This document shows, one piece after another, positions 61,934-64,000 of a stretch of 64,000 nt of DNA (position 1 is the first letter of the stretch; every line of letters starts with the position of its first letter). The position numbers and the translations under genes were made by a program. The notes below the pieces were generated by a model. The model was given only the letters and a program-made list of their open reading frames with translations, did no database searches and was not told the origin of the DNA. The stretch is from Chloroflexi bacterium HGW-Chloroflexi-10 (GTDB taxonomy: Bacteria > Chloroflexota > Anaerolineae > Anaerolineales > Anaerolineaceae), in the NCBI GenBank assembly GCA_002840755.1, contig PHBZ01000002.1, forward strand, positions 310,001-374,000, written 5' to 3'.

Positions 61934-63820
61934 GTGGAAAACACTTTGGAAGCAAGACTGGAAAAAATTCTTCCCCTGGTTGAAAAACCCGGAAGATATG
62001 TAGGAGGGGAATTTAATGCAATCGTAAAGGATTGGTCAAAAATCCACACTAAAATTGGATTGGTATTCCCGGATATTTACGATATTGGTTTATCAAATCT
62101 GGGCATCCAAATTTTGTATGAAAGCATTAACATGCAGCCTAAACTTCTGGCAGAAAGAGTTTATTCCCCTTGGTCAGATATGGAGCAAGCTTTACGCGAC
62201 AACAATATACCCTTATTCTCATTAGAATCCAAACATCCATTGGTAGATTTTGATATTCTTGGATTTTCATTACCTTATGAAACACTTTATACCAATGCCT
62301 TGAATATTCTGGATTTGGCTCAAATTCCTATTCGCTCTGCTGATCGAAACGAAAACCATCCTTTGGTTATTTCCGGAGGTCATGCTTCCTATAATCCTGA
62401 ACCTATCGCACCTTTTTTTGACGCAGTTCTGTTGGGAGAAGGTGAAGAGATTATCTTTGATTTGATTGCAGTGTATCAGGATTGGAAAGACAATCACCAG
62501 CCGCGGCAATTACTGCTGGAGAGGATCAGTCAGATCCCTGGTGTATACGTACCTTCATTTTACGAACCGCTATATCATGAAGATGGAACTATTAAGCAAA
62601 TTGTCAAAACCAATAAAAAATCACCAGAAAAAATCACAAAACGAATAATGGGAAAGCTTCCTTTAGCACCGACAAAATTCATTGTGCCTTCCATCGGTGT
62701 TGTCCATAATCGAATTGCCATCGAGATCATGCGTGGTTGCACCCGTGGATGCCGTTTTTGCCATGCTGGCATGATTAACCGTCCAATCCGCGAGAGAAGC
62801 GTTGAGGAGATTCTTGAGACGATAGATGTTGCCATGAAAAACACAGGATTTGAGGAAATTGCCTTATTGTCGCTGTCATCCTCAGATTATTCCCATATTT
62901 TGGAACTGGTGGATAGTATCGGCAAAAAATTTGCCGGCAGGAATTTAACTGTGTCCTTACCCTCACTAAGAATTGATAGTTTTTCCGTCGAGCTTATGGA
63001 GAAACTGAAAGGATCACGGCAGGGAGGTTTTACCCTTGCTCCTGAAGCTGCAACAGATAGAATGCGTGCAATTATTAATAAGCCAATATCCGAAGAACAG
63101 TTATTAGCCACAACCAGAGAAATTTACAAACGTGGCTGGCATACTATCAAACTCTATTTTATGATCGGTCATCCGTCTGAAACGATTGAAGATGTTCAGG
63201 CAATCGTAAATTTATGCAAGCGAGTTATTTACGAAGGGACTCGTATCATCGGTAAACGCGCCCAATTAAATGCCGGTGTTTCAACATTTGTTCCTAAACC
63301 GCACACTCCGTTTCAGTGGGTCTCTTGTGATGACCAACAGACCATAAGAGAAAAACAAAATTTGTTGCGACATGAATTGCGAGGTCCTGGTTTGAAATTA
63401 AACTGGACAGATCCCCATGAAACCATGTTGGAAGCCTGGCTTTCCCGTGGTGATCGACGTATGGCAGATATTATCGAGGGGGCATGGAGGAAGGGAGCAA
63501 AATTTGATGCATGGCAGGATCACCAAAATTATGAACTCTGGATGCAAGCTTTTTCGGAAAATGAAATCGATCCGGCCTTTTATACTCATCGAAAAAGACC
63601 TATTGATGAAATATTTCCTTGGGATCATATCTCACCTGGTGTTAATAAATCTTTTATCCTTGAAGAGTTTCAAAATAGTCAGTCTCAAATTTTACGCAAT
63701 GACTGCCGGGAACAATGCTATGCCTGTGGCATTATTCAAAATTTCAAAGAAATTCGTAGTGAAAATCCCGGAATGATATGGAAATGTCCGGATGTTAAGA
63801 AAACAACGAGGGTTGCATGA
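61934..63820 (+). CDS. B12-binding-like radical SAM protein (TIGR03960 family)
   Basis: A 628-residue protein starting at GTG 61934 behind AAGGAG. The N-terminal half (about 1-240) resembles B12-binding radical-SAM N-termini (YDIGLSNLGIQILYESIN, SGGHASYNPEPIAPF). The radical SAM core has RGCTRGCRFCHAGM, a CxxxCxxC (about 264-271), then LAPEAATDRMRAIINKPI and VPKPHTPFQWV. A later Cys pair is in QCYACGII. Members of this family pair with a DUF2344 protein, as here (ATGA overlap). Reaction unknown; a tRNA or small-molecule modification is commonly guessed. Confidence 0.92.
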   Translation: MENTLEARLEKILPLVEKPGRYVGGEFNAIVKDWSKIHTKIGLVFPDIYDIGLSNLGIQILYESINMQPKLLAERVYSPWSDMEQALRDNNIPLFSLESKHPLVDFDILGFSLPYETLYTNALNILDLAQIPIRSADRNENHPLVISGGHASYNPEPIAPFFDAVLLGEGEEIIFDLIAVYQDWKDNHQPRQLLLERISQIPGVYVPSFYEPLYHEDGTIKQIVKTNKKSPEKITKRIMGKLPLAPTKFIVPSIGVVHNRIAIEIMRGCTRGCRFCHAGMINRPIRERSVEEILETIDVAMKNTGFEEIALLSLSSSDYSHILELVDSIGKKFAGRNLTVSLPSLRIDSFSVELMEKLKGSRQGGFTLAPEAATDRMRAIINKPISEEQLLATTREIYKRGWHTIKLYFMIGHPSETIEDVQAIVNLCKRVIYEGTRIIGKRAQLNAGVSTFVPKPHTPFQWVSCDDQQTIREKQNLLRHELRGPGLKLNWTDPHETMLEAWLSRGDRRMADIIEGAWRKGAKFDAWQDHQNYELWMQAFSENEIDPAFYTHRKRPIDEIFPWDHISPGVNKSFILEEFQNSQSQILRNDCREQCYACGIIQNFKEIRSENPGMIWKCPDVKKTTRVA

Positions 63821-64000
63821 AACTTCGATACCGCATTACATATAAAAAAAATCAAGCCATGCGTTATACCTCCAGCCTGGATTTGCACAAAGTATGGGAA
63901 CGTTCTTTTCGACGAGCCAATCTTCCGCTGGCATACAGTCAGGGGTATCATCCCCAACCTAAGCTCCAGCCTGCAATTTCTTTGCCGCTGGGTTTTTTGG
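63817..64000 (+). CDS. DUF2344 (TIGR03936) radical-SAM-associated protein, 3' end outside the window
   Basis: The first 61 codons are present. MKLRYRITYKKNQAMRYTSS and LAYSQGYHPQPKLQP with ISLPLG match the N-terminus of TIGR03936 proteins, which are always encoded after a TIGR03960 radical SAM enzyme. The ATG overlaps the preceding stop (ATGA). The partner's role is not established. It runs off the right edge. Confidence 0.88.
   Translation, partial: MKLRYRITYKKNQAMRYTSSLDLHKVWERSFRRANLPLAYSQGYHPQPKLQPAISLPLGFL

Overview
This AT-rich window looks like chromosomal DNA of an uncultured or little-studied Chloroflexota bacterium, most likely class Anaerolineae. That placement is an inference from the mix of gene families: a long L25/Ctc ribosomal protein, a PPi-type phosphofructokinase, a BchI-like ATPase with a cysteine cluster, a kinase beginning with an LQPG...NRY leader, a DUF348/G5/propeller lipoprotein, paired radical-SAM and DUF2344 genes, and many GT-C membrane glycosyltransferases. 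It was not checked by a search. I see no phage, insertion sequence, CRISPR array or rRNA. The one RNA gene I recognise is a tRNA-Leu(GAG).

Layout. 1-4.2 kb (minus): a transport operon of secreted nuclease lipoprotein, two MalF/MalG-type permeases and a substrate-binding lipoprotein cut by the window start. 4.3-13.7 kb: housekeeping genes (rplY, CoA-type Nudix, trmI, phosphohexomutase, tatD, polyprenyl synthase, tRNA-Leu, plsX, rluB, scpB), with clear hairpin terminators at several convergent junctions. 13.7-18.5 kb (plus): a G5/propeller lipoprotein, a UDP-xylose-synthase-like epimerase, GtrA, a BchI/MoxR-like ATPase and rsmD. 19-21.3 kb (minus): a soluble histidine kinase and a PPi-type phosphofructokinase. 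21.4-33.5 kb: eight polytopic GT-C-type membrane proteins with a nitrilase-family amidase among them; one of the eight carries a frameshift near its 3' end. 33.6-38.6 kb: a GNAT-like protein, a YyaL/DUF255 protein, murA and trxA.

38.6-44.5 kb (minus) is the most distinctive block. It is a tight six-gene signalling operon: Ser/Thr kinase fused to an eight-repeat PQQ-type propeller (apparently starting at CTG), PP2C phosphatase, J-domain/VWA fusion, zinc-ribbon/FHA protein, a 79-residue protein, and an OmpR-type response regulator without a histidine kinase beside it. Divergent from it is glnA.

46-64 kb: DUF971, SH3b and Ca/H antiporter genes, then a run resembling the Firmicutes prkC-rpe-rpmB-asp23-fakA-recG-coaD neighbourhood, here with a PrkC-like kinase lacking PASTA domains. 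After it come folC-lon, DUF503, an SDR with an altered active-site motif, and a radical-SAM/DUF2344 pair cut by the window end.

How it fits together: FakA, a DegV/FakB-like protein and PlsX supply acyl-phosphate chemistry for phospholipids. The polyprenyl synthase, UDP-sugar epimerase, GtrA and GT-C enzymes point to polyprenyl-phosphate-sugar glycosylation outside the membrane. Two Ser/Thr kinases, a PP2C and an FHA protein imply an active phospho-Ser/Thr network. MurA carries the Asp-for-Cys change associated with fosfomycin resistance.
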